From an uncultured Lachnoclostridium sp. (GTDB lineage: Bacteria > Bacillota > Clostridia > Lachnospirales > Lachnospiraceae), in contig CAMMSL010000004.1 in NCBI GenBank assembly GCA_946499505.1, positions 1 through 64,000 on the forward strand: a stretch of 64,000 nt of DNA. Reading direction: 5' to 3'. The translations under genes and the position numbers were made by a program. The notes under the pieces are model-generated. The model made no database searches. It was not told the origin of the DNA and saw only the letters and a list, made by a program, of their open reading frames with translations. Below are positions 45,445 through 53,477 of the stretch, in pieces (positions within the stretch are counted from its first letter, which is position 1; every line of letters starts with the position of its first letter).

Positions 45445-46734
45445 TTATTCGTTTGAACACCTTTGAACACCTGACAGACCTAAGTGGCTGAATGTGGAAA
45501 TATCATTGGTTTCTTTATGGACGTTGCGGAGATAGTGAAGTGTTGTATTTACCTGACTATGCCCCATTAGTCTGCTGATCGCCACGAGATTTTCCCCGTC
45601 ATATGCCTGTGAAGCATTGTAGAACCTGATCTTGTGTGAGCTGTGATATTCTACCCCGGCTTCTCTGCAATACTTCTTTAAACGGCGGTTAAAACTGTGT
45701 GTTGTCATTATTCGTCCGTCTGGTTCAAAAATGTATTTTCCGAACGGGTTCAGCCGTTTTGCCTTTTTCAGAATCTTCAAGGCTTCATCTGTTAGATACT
45801 GCTTACGAAAACCGTGTGAAGTATGCCCTTTCATATCATCAGATACTACAGTCTCACATTTTGAAAAAGTCAGATCATCATTTAATGCCCTGCTTGTTGT
45901 GACCTGCCTATGTAAGTAAATGGTTCTTTCTTCATAGTCGATATCTTCCCAACGCAATCCCTTTGTTTCGCCTACCCTTATGAAAAGATAAAACGATAAC
46001 TGGATCGCCAGAGAATACGGCTCATTTACAGATTGGAGATAAGAAAGAAGTTTCCAAGTTTCTTCCTGTGTAAATACATTTTCTTCCTGCTTCTCTACCG
46101 GCTTATATGCAAACTGTTTAAAGTCCACATCAGCTACCGGATTATGCGAGATCAATTCTTCTTCAACTGCATAATACATAATCCCATTTAATACAGCCCG
46201 GGCATTACTGATCCGTTTATGTGTGTATTCTCTGTCCTTTGTAATCTTGCGGAAGAAGCGGATAATCGTAATCGGTTTGATCGCGGATATCGGCATTTTG
46301 GCAAGGTCTGTTCCCTTATAGAAATGATTCCATTCACAAGTGTACTCTTGAATGGTTTTAGGCTTCGTCGGGGTAAAATCCCTTTTGTATAAAAGCCATC
46401 TTTCATATAAGGCTTCAAGAGTGTTCTGCTTTTCTGCATTTTTTGCTTGTTCCATATAAAATCTTACGATTTCTTTTTCAAGGTTCTCTTTACTCCTGCG
46501 CTTGATCGGACGGCGTTTGTTCGGTTTCGTATCATCTGGTAAGTATGTGCGCCAACTCTTTTCAGACTCGGAGTAATAGATTTCATATTTATGTTGTTCC
46601 AAGATTTTTTTGTTTGCCATAACTTCAAAATCTTTGAGAACTTCATCTATATTATTTATTTTATCATACGCAACAAGCGTTTTCAATAGAAAATCAGAAC
46701 TAATGTTCTGGTATTCGGATTTATTTTTGGTCAT
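45445..46734 (-). CDS. int: Tyrosine recombinase (phage/ICE-type integrase)
   Basis: 429 residues. An N-terminal arm-binding region, a SAM-like core-binding domain (about 95-190, TLEALYERWLLYKRDFTP...) and a catalytic domain with the Arg of RVGETKGLRWED, HKIR as the HxxR box, GHSQVNTT with the conserved His, and nucleophile Tyr in LHYLRN. All catalytic residues are visible. It lies beside attL, its 3' end facing the tRNA, as usual for tRNA-targeting elements. 46735-46918 upstream contains no gene I can support; an excisionase is not evident. Confidence 0.93.
   Translation of the reverse strand: MTKNKSEYQNISSDFLLKTLVAYDKINNIDEVLKDFEVMANKKILEQHKYEIYYSESEKSWRTYLPDDTKPNKRRPIKRRSKENLEKEIVRFYMEQAKNAEKQNTLEALYERWLLYKRDFTPTKPKTIQEYTCEWNHFYKGTDLAKMPISAIKPITIIRFFRKITKDREYTHKRISNARAVLNGIMYYAVEEELISHNPVADVDFKQFAYKPVEKQEENVFTQEETWKLLSYLQSVNEPYSLAIQLSFYLFIRVGETKGLRWEDIDYEERTIYLHRQVTTSRALNDDLTFSKCETVVSDDMKGHTSHGFRKQYLTDEALKILKKAKRLNPFGKYIFEPDGRIMTTHSFNRRLKKYCREAGVEYHSSHKIRFYNASQAYDGENLVAISRLMGHSQVNTTLHYLRNVHKETNDISTFSHLGLSGVQRCSNE
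45452..45471. repeat. Arm-type integrase sites next to attL
   Basis: Two head-to-tail copies of TTTGAACACC (45452-45461 and 45462-45471), overlapping the last codons of the integrase gene. Two more copies lie near attR. Paired repeats on both sides of the core are typical of arm sites bound by the N-terminal domain of tyrosine integrases. Confidence 0.68.
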
Positions 46735-46918
46735 AGCATATACTATCTAGCAACCAATTTTTTGGAAATTCATTCTAGCCAATCGCTTTAACCATGGACG
46801 GTGCGAAACGCCACATTACGCTACAGAACATTACAATGCATTTTAGGTATTGGCTGTCGACTAGAAACTCCTTTCCTGTTTATTTCACAATGTTTGACTA
46901 ACCGGATCGATATATTTT

Positions 46919-48031
46919 TCAGTTAAACGGATTATCCTCTTCCTCCGTCACCACGATAAAACCATCTTTATCTACCTTGTTCCCCTGTGCCTTTTGAATC
47001 AATTCCTCATATGTTGTATATTCACTACTATCTATTTCATACTGCTTAAATTGTCCATCCTCTTTATAATGATAAACTACTTTATCAATTCGTCTCAAAA
47101 ATTGTTTATAGGTATCATATTTCTGGTACGAAGTTGGCACCATAATCTCATACAAAACTTCTGGCGGATAAATGCTTGTAATAAAGCATTGAGTCCACAA
47201 ATTATATGTATTTTCGTAACGACTGTGTGTCTGCATTCTGGTGTACCCATTCAGCATAACCAACAGCTTCTGGAAAGAAAGTCCTTCTCCTTTAAATTCA
47301 TCCATGAAAAGGATTTCAGGTGCTCCCATTCCCATATATTTATCCAGACCTCCCGATGCCTGATTATCAAAATCCGTCATTACATATATATTGTCAGCTC
47401 CATACTGCTCACATAATAGATCATAAGTATACGTCTTTCCACTGCCGCTTTTCCCCACATGGTATTCACAGTAAATCTTTTGTCTGACAGGAGCATTTTG
47501 CAGCCTCAAGTCAATATATCTTTGCTTGATTATCCGCTCATATTTATAGAAATAAATGCTCTCATCCAATATCTGCTTTGGCGTCCATCCTTTAATCAGC
47601 AAATCTTCAATCGCATCTAAGTCTGTCCTTTTTCCCTGTTTATCCTGTATAAATTCGATTCCCTTTGTAAACAAAACCTTTTCGTTTTTTTCTGCATATT
47701 TTCCCTCTTTTAGAAGGTATGCGGCAAGCTCCTTTTTCCCTCCTAATTGTGGCTCTACATGGCTTTTGTAAAGAATATTCGCTACATTTTTCAAAGTGGT
47801 TGTATTGCCATACAATGCCATATGCGCATGATATAACCCGTTTTCACTCTCACAAACAGCTACCGCAGAAGTACGCCCCTTACCGCTGTCATTCCATAAC
47901 ATCATCAGGAAATCCGCCAGATATTCCGGGTTTTTGTATTCCTCATCTGTCATTCCCATAGCCTTCATATTATTTTCCTGAATGACGGCAATAAATGCTC
48001 TCCCCTTCAAATTAATATCGAAATGCGACAC
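46919..48031 (-). CDS. Replication initiator/relaxase with HUH nuclease and SF3 helicase (CRESS-like Rep)
   Basis: 370 residues. N-terminal HUH endonuclease: motif 1-like AFIAVIQEN (12-20), motif 2 HAH at 68-70 (LYHAHMAL), motif 3 Y105-x-x-K108 (AAYLLKEGK) with a single catalytic Tyr. The C-terminal superfamily 3 helicase has Walker A GKSGSGKT at 193-200, Walker B LFMDEF near 241-246 and motif C FITSIYPPE near 283-291. This order is that of Rep from circoviruses and related CRESS plasmids (Rep_2 plus RNA_helicase). It should nick one strand and unwind for rolling-circle replication or transfer. It starts at GTG 48031 with GGAGGAGG ten bases upstream. A matching origin-like hairpin lies 97-129 bp upstream. 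Confidence 0.9.
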   Translation of the reverse strand: MSHFDINLKGRAFIAVIQENNMKAMGMTDEEYKNPEYLADFLMMLWNDSGKGRTSAVAVCESENGLYHAHMALYGNTTTLKNVANILYKSHVEPQLGGKKELAAYLLKEGKYAEKNEKVLFTKGIEFIQDKQGKRTDLDAIEDLLIKGWTPKQILDESIYFYKYERIIKQRYIDLRLQNAPVRQKIYCEYHVGKSGSGKTYTYDLLCEQYGADNIYVMTDFDNQASGGLDKYMGMGAPEILFMDEFKGEGLSFQKLLVMLNGYTRMQTHSRYENTYNLWTQCFITSIYPPEVLYEIMVPTSYQKYDTYKQFLRRIDKVVYHYKEDGQFKQYEIDSSEYTTYEELIQKAQGNKVDKDGFIVVTEEEDNPFN

Positions 48032-48127
48032 TTTTCACACGCCTCCTCCCGTTACATCCATAATGTGACAAATCCCCCCTGAAAAAATCGCAATTTGCAG
48101 GCTTTTTGAAAATAAGTCACAATTCAC

Positions 48128-48159
48128 AGAAGATGCTGGTAATACTGGCAGCATCTTCT
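48128..48159 (-). other. Origin-like stem-loop with CRESS nonanucleotide
   Basis: A perfect 11-bp stem (48128-48138 with 48149-48159) and a 10-nt loop that reads CCAGTATTAC on the rep-coding (minus) strand. CAGTATTAC (48147-48139) fits the NANTATTAC consensus nicked by circovirus Rep proteins. By analogy the nick would fall between minus-strand bases 48141 and 48140. The position just upstream of a CRESS-like rep gene makes chance unlikely. Confidence 0.8.
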
Positions 48160-48167
48160 TCCGTGCG

Positions 48168-48198
48168 CCTGCGCTTGTCTGCCTGCGGCAGACTGCGC
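48168..48198. repeat. Iteron-like CTGCG repeats beside the origin hairpin
   Basis: CCTGCGC (48168-48174), CCTGCGG (48182-48188) and ACTGCGC (48192-48198) share CTGCG in the same orientation, 9 to 39 bp from the stem. A GTCTGCC/GGCAGAC hairpin lies between them. Short direct repeats next to the stem-loop are where CRESS Reps bind before nicking. Confidence 0.5.
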
Positions 48199-48205
48199 AG
48201 ACGCA

Positions 48206-48928
48206 TTAAAGAGATTCCATTTCTCCCAGTGCTAACTTTATGATCTCCATTACTTTTTCAGGTTTTCTTATCTTAGGTACAACGATTTCGCGCAACGGCT
48301 TTCCGTCTGTCTGCAAATATCCGTGTCCTCTCTGTTTCGGTACGATTAAATCCTTATACTCAGAAAAAGTCATACTAATACTTTCCTTGCTTAGACTCCC
48401 CAAACCGATGCAGTTTCCGAAATTATCCCTTCCACATAAATACACCGCATCCGCTCTTTGGAGTGCAACTATAACAAAAATACTCACTCCTCTTCCAAGC
48501 ATAAGGGTAGACGCAAGCTGTTGTTTATATGTTTCCTGCTCTTTTTTGGGATACAGACTCAAGAAGCCGCTCCATTCATCTACGACAAAATAAAGAGAAC
48601 GGTAAGTTGTCCGTAGGTGAGACATACGATTTTGTAATTCATCAAAGACGAATTGAAGTGCTTGTGCTACATTTTGATGTCTATAGTATTGTTGACAATT
48701 TTCCAGATCAATAAAATCAACTCCCTTAAAATCTGCAAGAATCAATTTCCCGTCTCTTTGAGCCAACTGTTTTAATATAAGCATGAGAAGATGTGTCTTT
48801 CCGGATCCAGAGGGTGCCACAATCAGAAGATGCGGCACCACGCTGAAATCAATGGATACAGGAAGTTTTACTCCAACATCCAGAGCACTCTGCTCATATC
48901 CGACAACAAACCGATCAGTTGAGTTCAT
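48206..48928 (-). CDS. FtsK/TcpA-like DNA-translocating ATPase
   Basis: 240 residues. Walker A APSGSGKT at 38-45, then LILADFKGVDF, Walker B FVVDEWS with D117-E118, and LGRGVSIFVIVALQRADA, which matches the FtsK/SpoIIIE/TcpA core. It lacks the membrane domain and the gamma domain of FtsK and is much shorter than FtsK. The adjacent membrane protein gene overlaps it by 14 bp and could supply the membrane anchor. The probable role is a coupling protein that recruits the nicked element to a conjugation channel. ATG 48928 has AGGAGG nine bases upstream. Confidence 0.82.
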   Translation of the reverse strand: MNSTDRFVVGYEQSALDVGVKLPVSIDFSVVPHLLIVAPSGSGKTHLLMLILKQLAQRDGKLILADFKGVDFIDLENCQQYYRHQNVAQALQFVFDELQNRMSHLRTTYRSLYFVVDEWSGFLSLYPKKEQETYKQQLASTLMLGRGVSIFVIVALQRADAVYLCGRDNFGNCIGLGSLSKESISMTFSEYKDLIVPKQRGHGYLQTDGKPLREIVVPKIRKPEKVMEIIKLALGEMESL

Positions 48929-49655
48929 CGTCATAGACCTCCTGCTCTCCATGAGCTTCATTCATGTCTCTCTGAATTGCACGTTTCAAATATTGTAATG
49001 ATTCACTAGAACATACATACAGTAGCTCAAAAGTAATCATGTGGACATCATTTTCAATGCGTAACCGATCCAAGTAAACGCTCCAGACCGTTTCTTTTGA
49101 ATTGAAAAAGGTACTTTTCAAACCTTCAATCCCATAATTCTGCAACTCTGCCGCTATATAAGACTGTACAAGTTCCCTCAATGCCTTTTCTTCTCCCTCA
49201 AATTCCAACGGAACCAGAAGCTGATAAATATAAAACACGCATCCGTTTCGGTCTGCTATTTTAGCGCCCTGCGGACTCAGACAAAGAGCGTCTTTCCCAA
49301 CAGGTATCTTTAAAACCTCTTCATTCTCTTTTAAAATTCGATAAAGAAAATTCTGCAAGCATGGAGAAATCTGCTCGACATTTTTTCTCCGCAACCACTG
49401 GAAAAAATGCATACAAGAAAGTCTCAATCTTGTCTCTATTGCATTTTTATCAACAAATTTAATACACGTTTTCGCGCTCCAATATGTACCTGTGAGTACC
49501 ACTCCGCACACGATAATCGTAAGAATCTGTATAGTCACATTAGCTATAAAACTTTCAATCGATTTTTTGTCCAACAAGACACAACTTTCGATAACCACAC
49601 ACATTGCAACAAGGATTGCAATCCAAAAGCTTCCTAATAATTGTTTAGCTTTCAT
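48915..49655 (-). CDS. Membrane protein with two N-terminal helices, partner of the FtsK-like ATPase
   Basis: 246 residues. Two membrane helices (about 8-26 and 38-60) are followed by a soluble cytoplasmic domain of ~185 residues. I recognise no family. Overlap with the ATPase gene and the shared operon suggest it tethers or regulates the translocase. ATG 49655 follows GGAGG at five bases; an in-frame TTG lies four codons earlier. Confidence 0.72.
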   Translation of the reverse strand: MKAKQLLGSFWIAILVAMCVVIESCVLLDKKSIESFIANVTIQILTIIVCGVVLTGTYWSAKTCIKFVDKNAIETRLRLSCMHFFQWLRRKNVEQISPCLQNFLYRILKENEEVLKIPVGKDALCLSPQGAKIADRNGCVFYIYQLLVPLEFEGEEKALRELVQSYIAAELQNYGIEGLKSTFFNSKETVWSVYLDRLRIENDVHMITFELLYVCSSESLQYLKRAIQRDMNEAHGEQEVYDDELN

Positions 49656-49709
49656 ATATACCTCCAAATAATTTATTTCTCCTCCGCCATTGGGCAGAGG
49701 AGATGAAAC

Positions 49710-49952
49710 TTATTCCGTTACTTCAAAATCTTCAACTGTGAAGTACCGATTTCCCGGTACCAGAGAAAGCGTCAAAGATATTGTGGTCCGTTTTTCCACG
49801 CTTTCAAAAGTGGAATACATTTTTTCGTCAACAAATGCAACGATGATATCGTCTGCCTGTTCATCGAAAAATTTCAGGCTGAACCAATCTGAACCATCTT
49901 TTTTCTTTCCCTGTCTACGCGAAATAAAAGTCGCTGTTCCAGTAAGTAACAT
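49710..49952 (-). CDS. Small protein, possible OB-fold ssDNA-binding protein
   Basis: 80 residues, rich in beta-strand: LLTGTATFISRRQGKKKDG, SLKFFDEQADDIIVAFV and GNRYFTVEDFEVTE are compatible with a small OB-fold. A rolling-circle replicon would need a ssDNA-binding protein, and the gene is first in the operon leading to the ATPase and rep. The functional guess rests on size, fold and context only. ATG 49952 has GGGAGGTG seven bases upstream. Confidence 0.5.
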   Translation of the reverse strand: MLLTGTATFISRRQGKKKDGSDWFSLKFFDEQADDIIVAFVDEKMYSTFESVEKRTTISLTLSLVPGNRYFTVEDFEVTE

Positions 49953-49958
49953 TTCATG

Positions 49959-50182
49959 CACCTCCCTTCTGTCTACCAAAAATAATAGTCGATGATCTAC
50001 GGAATTGTTTTTACATTGTGAAATGTAAAAAATCTTTTTTCCTTACTAGATTCATCCATATATTTCGCCCCGCTCTGCGGGTATAAGCAATGGAATATAT
50101 TGCCACCACCTCCCTTCTGTATTTCTACTGAAAATGATAGCCGATGATCTACGGAATTGCTTTTACATTATGCAATGTAAAA
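49959..50182 (-). repeat. Tandem ~145-bp units with TTTTACATT-N4-AATGTAAAA palindromes
   Basis: Each unit begins (minus strand) with an AGAAGGGAGGTG-like ribosome site and contains GATGATCTACGGAATTG next to a 9-bp palindrome (50009-50030 and 50161-50182). The units lie in the 650-bp region before the divergent gene at 50611, which also has a single AATGTAAAA half-site at 50561-50569 over its likely -35. In each unit a short minus-strand frame ends in F-T-x-H-N-V-K-x-I-P-stop. I see no convincing longer gene from 49953 to 50610. Likely an operator array or a decayed duplicated small gene. Confidence 0.62.
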
Positions 50183-50610
50183 ATTGCTTCATTTTCACTT
50201 GAACTCTTACTGTTTTTTATCTATCCTTCCCCCCGCCCTACGGATCAGTTCCAACGGAATTAATTTGCATCACCCCTTCTCTAATTTCTATCTATATAAC
50301 AACACATAACAGGACTCGGATTTTTTATATAAAGCGATGTAAATAATCTGGCTCCTATACATAGAATAATTGGATGAAACTCGAATACCCACGTTCTTCT
50401 TTTCAGGATGTATCGACACATGGTATAATTAATTTAGAAGGGAATTTTTACAATTACAGATTTCGCTCTTTCTCACATGAGATATCCGCGAATATCACTT
50501 TTCTCTAATCTCTACTTATTAATTATTGTCAAATCAATCTTTGCTTCTTTGATATAGAGAAATGTAAAAATCCAATGAACTTGTAGTACAATATTAGGAG
50601 GAAAATGCAC

Positions 50611-51912
50611 ATGAAAAAAACCATCTCAAAAGAACAAATGAATCAGTGTCTCAACTGTCGTATTGGCTACACCACGATCTATAACTTTAAAGACTTATAT
50701 GAAATAGTAAGAGCCAAACAAGCTATCGAATCTTATAGACAGAAAATAAACAAAACAAAGCTCGAAAAAGATTTGCAAGAATTAAAAACCAAACTCGAAG
50801 AATCAGAAGAAAAATATAAATATTTAGTATTCGAGTTTACGGAAAGCATAGACGAATTAGCGGAGTCTCTGGAAATCGAAGGAGATATTGAGAAAAAGTT
50901 GGAAATATTAGGATTATTATGTTCCAATGAAGTCGATGATGAAACTGACAATTTTTGTGTGTTTAATCTGCATGAAATCATATATCCATTAAGACATTTA
51001 TATATGGAAAATGCAAAAAACGAGGACATTACTGAACGACCTTCGGGTAAAATAGCTATTCTGCGTTGTATGAATGAAATCAATAAAACATGTCATTCCA
51101 AATATAATTCTGCCAACACAAGTGAAGCATTAAAACTTTTTTTAAAAAAAGAGTCTACAGACGCTTCTACTGAGGCTGTCGCCAATGGTATACGAAAAAT
51201 CTGGAACTTTTACTTGTTGAATCCTCCAACCTATAAAATCCATAACAAATCAGAATGTTTCCAACAATTATTTGATACTCTCAGAAAGAAAGAGGCAGAT
51301 CATGCAAACCGAAAGTTAGAAACAAATACTTATTTTGCCCGTAAGAAAAAACTCAATCCTGAATATCAAAAAATTATAGATAATTATATTGCAGCCTCTC
51401 CAAAACAGATAGGAAGTAATCTCACTCGCATAATGCAACTGCAAAACATGAGCGAACAGGGTATTGCTCAACTAACCGGATTAAAAGCAAATAATATCCA
51501 GTCTTTAATGAAAAGTAAAACGACAAATCTTGACGATGAAGAACTCACCTTGATCTGTCGCGCATTACTTATTTCTAAATCACTTCTTTTTACTGGCACG
51601 GGAGAAGTATATGGTAATTGGAATGATATACTTGAGCTTAAAAACGAGGACATAAAGAATGTCAATGAATTATTGGGGGATAAGGAGACTGAATTTAAGA
51701 CTAAAACAGACGTTACAAATTATCTTAGAAAGAAGATACATGAACTTATAGACGTTTCGGAAGATACATTTAATGAAATGGTAACTAAAACCCCACAACT
51801 TTTTAATATCGTAACACTTCACTTATATGACAATGAAATAGAAGAATATGAACATCTGTTACATCCAGAAGAAGCGGAAACATTGTTAGAAGTTTGTGAA
51901 AAATTAAATTGA
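50611..51912 (+). CDS. Unrecognised 433-residue protein with coiled coil and HTH-like C-terminal region
   Basis: It starts at ATG 50611, nine bases after AGGAGG; ATG 50605 is too close. Residues ~35-90 form a Lys/Glu-rich coiled coil. The middle is helical and polar. Residues ~270-330 (NLTRIMQLQNMSEQGIAQLTGLKANNIQSLM) look like an XRE-type helix-turn-helix. No enzyme motif is apparent. It is monocistronic, expressed away from the replication genes, and preceded by AATGTAAAA-type sites, so it may be a master regulator of the element or a defence/cargo protein. A terminator follows at 51929. Confidence 0.6.
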   Translation: MKKTISKEQMNQCLNCRIGYTTIYNFKDLYEIVRAKQAIESYRQKINKTKLEKDLQELKTKLEESEEKYKYLVFEFTESIDELAESLEIEGDIEKKLEILGLLCSNEVDDETDNFCVFNLHEIIYPLRHLYMENAKNEDITERPSGKIAILRCMNEINKTCHSKYNSANTSEALKLFLKKESTDASTEAVANGIRKIWNFYLLNPPTYKIHNKSECFQQLFDTLRKKEADHANRKLETNTYFARKKKLNPEYQKIIDNYIAASPKQIGSNLTRIMQLQNMSEQGIAQLTGLKANNIQSLMKSKTTNLDDEELTLICRALLISKSLLFTGTGEVYGNWNDILELKNEDIKNVNELLGDKETEFKTKTDVTNYLRKKIHELIDVSEDTFNEMVTKTPQLFNIVTLHLYDNEIEEYEHLLHPEEAETLLEVCEKLN

Positions 51913-51928
51913 TTTTTAAACAAATCAT

Positions 51929-51962
51929 GAGCGCCCCTCCTTTTGGACAGGCGCTCTATTTT
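51929..51962 (+). terminator. Rho-independent terminator
   Basis: GAGCGCC/GGCGCTC stem with a 14-nt loop and a TATTTT tail, between convergent genes. Confidence 0.75.
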
Positions 51963-51981
51963 CGTTCGGATGCTTGAACAG

Positions 51982-52206
51982 CTATCTGTTGATTTCTTTT
52001 TTATTGGTACGTCCGAGTAGATAGTCAACAGAAACGTTATAATAATCTGCTAACTTTATCAGCACATCTGTAGGAACATCTCTTAGTCCTTTTTCATATC
52101 TGGCGTATACATCACGATGTAATCCTATTTCAGCCGAAAGAGTTTTTATCGTTAGATCATTGTCTGTCCTTAAATTCTGAATCCGTTCATATTTCACGAC
52201 TATCAC
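51982..52206 (-). CDS. XRE-family transcriptional regulator
   Basis: 74 residues, essentially a single helix-turn-helix domain (RIQNLRTDNDLTIKTLSAEIGLHRDVYARYEKGLRDVPTDVLIKLADYYNVSVDYLLG), the Cro/C1 type. A repressor of this size commonly governs mobile-element genes. It is convergent with the 433-residue gene and divergent from the gene at 52299. Confidence 0.85.
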   Translation of the reverse strand: MIVVKYERIQNLRTDNDLTIKTLSAEIGLHRDVYARYEKGLRDVPTDVLIKLADYYNVSVDYLLGRTNKKEINR

Positions 52207-52298
52207 CTCAAAAAAGTTCTAGACAAATTATATAAGCGGTGCTAGAATGATTTTTGAAATAAGACCATTTGGTCGTATTTTGAAAAAGAGAGATAATT

Positions 52299-52610
52299 AT
52301 GAGATTTAGATTGATGTCAAAGGACATGACGGAAGAAGAGATCAGGACAGTCTTTCAGATCGTTTTGCCTTTTGGGAAGATGTTGGTGTACGAACGGAAT
52401 ACAGTGACAAATTATATTTCTGTTCAGTATACACAGCCGAAAGACAGCCCTGTTATACATGAACTGAATCTTCTGCCGGATGATGTTTACTATGAATGTG
52501 AGAGGGTGGGAAAAGAAAGATTATTAGAAGATGGTGAGAAACTGCATCAATATAGACAGTTTATGATTGCCAGAGGTTACAGTGAAATATGGTTGAATAA
52601 TCCGTATTAA
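52299..52610 (+). CDS. Unrecognised 103-residue protein
   Basis: 103 residues with an AGAGAGATA-type ribosome site. Sequence MTEEEIRTVFQIVLPFGKMLVYERN... suggests an alpha/beta soluble fold. I do not recognise the family. It is transcribed away from the XRE gene and ends at a terminator shared with the convergent ribbon-helix-helix gene. Confidence 0.55.
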   Translation: MRFRLMSKDMTEEEIRTVFQIVLPFGKMLVYERNTVTNYISVQYTQPKDSPVIHELNLLPDDVYYECERVGKERLLEDGEKLHQYRQFMIARGYSEIWLNNPY

Positions 52611-52613
52611 AAA

Positions 52614-52646
52614 AACTCCTCTGCCATAAAAGAACAAAGGAGTTTA
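52614..52646. terminator. Bidirectional terminator
   Basis: AAACTCC/GGAGTTT stem with a 19-nt loop between two convergent small genes; A/T tails on both sides. Confidence 0.6.
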
Positions 52647-52650
52647 TAAC

Positions 52651-52803
52651 TTACTCATTTGAAGAATGTTCGGCTATCCACTTCTTTAGAATGAGATTGA
52701 TATATTGGCTAAAATTTCTGTCATCATCCTCGGCTAATTCTCTAATTTGATTTACTACGTTTTCATCTAATGTAATGCTGACTTTTGTTTTTAATGGTTT
52801 CAT
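52651..52803 (-). CDS. Ribbon-helix-helix (CopG-like) protein
   Basis: 50 residues: strand TKVSITLDE, then helices NVVNQIRELAEDDDR and NFSQYINLILKKWI. This is the CopG/Arc pattern of plasmid and mobile-element regulators. The start at ATG 52803 is preferred; an in-frame ATG three codons upstream lies in the AAGGATG ribosome site. Confidence 0.75.
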   Translation of the reverse strand: MKPLKTKVSITLDENVVNQIRELAEDDDRNFSQYINLILKKWIAEHSSNE

Positions 52804-52921
52804 ACGACACATCCTTTTTGTGTAATATACCATTTAGTTCTACTTGGTATTGAAAAATAGGATGAAGTAGGATAAAATGGGATATAGTCTATTTGGATTT
52901 TATTATAGAGGGGGAAATTAT

Positions 52922-53473
52922 ATGTATTGTCGTAATTGTGGATCGCCTGTTAAAGAAGGTGCGCAATACTGTACGAAATGCGGAGCTACAGTTGGAAATA
53001 AGAAAACATATAGTAGAAAAAAGTTTTTCATTATAGGAATTATATTAATTGCATTACTTGCATGTCTGATAGGAGTAATTGGTGTATATCAGCATGATCA
53101 AAACGATGAAAATATCGTTGGAAAATGGAGTGCTTATTCAATAGTCAGTACAGAAACAGGAGAGGAAAGAACCATTGAGTCATTATTAGAAAATGAATGG
53201 AAAGAGGATTTTAATACGTCCGGACCGGTGCTGTCTTTTGAAATTCGAGACGACCAGACTTTTAAAATCCAAACGATTGATGATGAAGAAACAGTTACCG
53301 AAGAAGGAACTTGGGAACAGTTAGAGGACAGCAGATGGATTGCGTTATTTTTATCTTCACAAGAGCCGGACGAAACGGGAGAGGTCAAACCGTTTGGAAT
53401 AGTTAGAGTGGTTGACGGCTATCTCGAATATCCAGACTCAATAAGAATCTGGAAGTGTGAACGGGAGGAATGA
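52922..53473 (+). CDS. Zinc-ribbon, single-helix membrane protein
   Basis: 183 residues. An N-terminal zinc ribbon (CRNCG at 3-7 and CTKCG at 18-22), a basic stretch, one membrane helix (about 37-58), then an exposed domain of ~125 residues (VGKWSAYSIVSTETGEERTIE...GTWEQL) resembling a small lipocalin-like beta barrel. ATG 52922 follows GAGGGGGA; an in-frame upstream start has no ribosome site. The next gene encodes a second zinc-ribbon membrane protein, overlapping only in ribosome site, so they form an operon. Confidence 0.75.
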   Translation: MYCRNCGSPVKEGAQYCTKCGATVGNKKTYSRKKFFIIGIILIALLACLIGVIGVYQHDQNDENIVGKWSAYSIVSTETGEERTIESLLENEWKEDFNTSGPVLSFEIRDDQTFKIQTIDDEETVTEEGTWEQLEDSRWIALFLSSQEPDETGEVKPFGIVRVVDGYLEYPDSIRIWKCEREE

Positions 53474-53477
53474 GGAA

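Noticed and set aside
48206..48928. Zot/pI-like filamentous phage assembly ATPase
   Set aside because: The LADFKGVDF, DEW and LGRGVSI...ALQRAD motifs fit FtsK/TcpA better, and no coat or adsorption genes of an inovirus are present.
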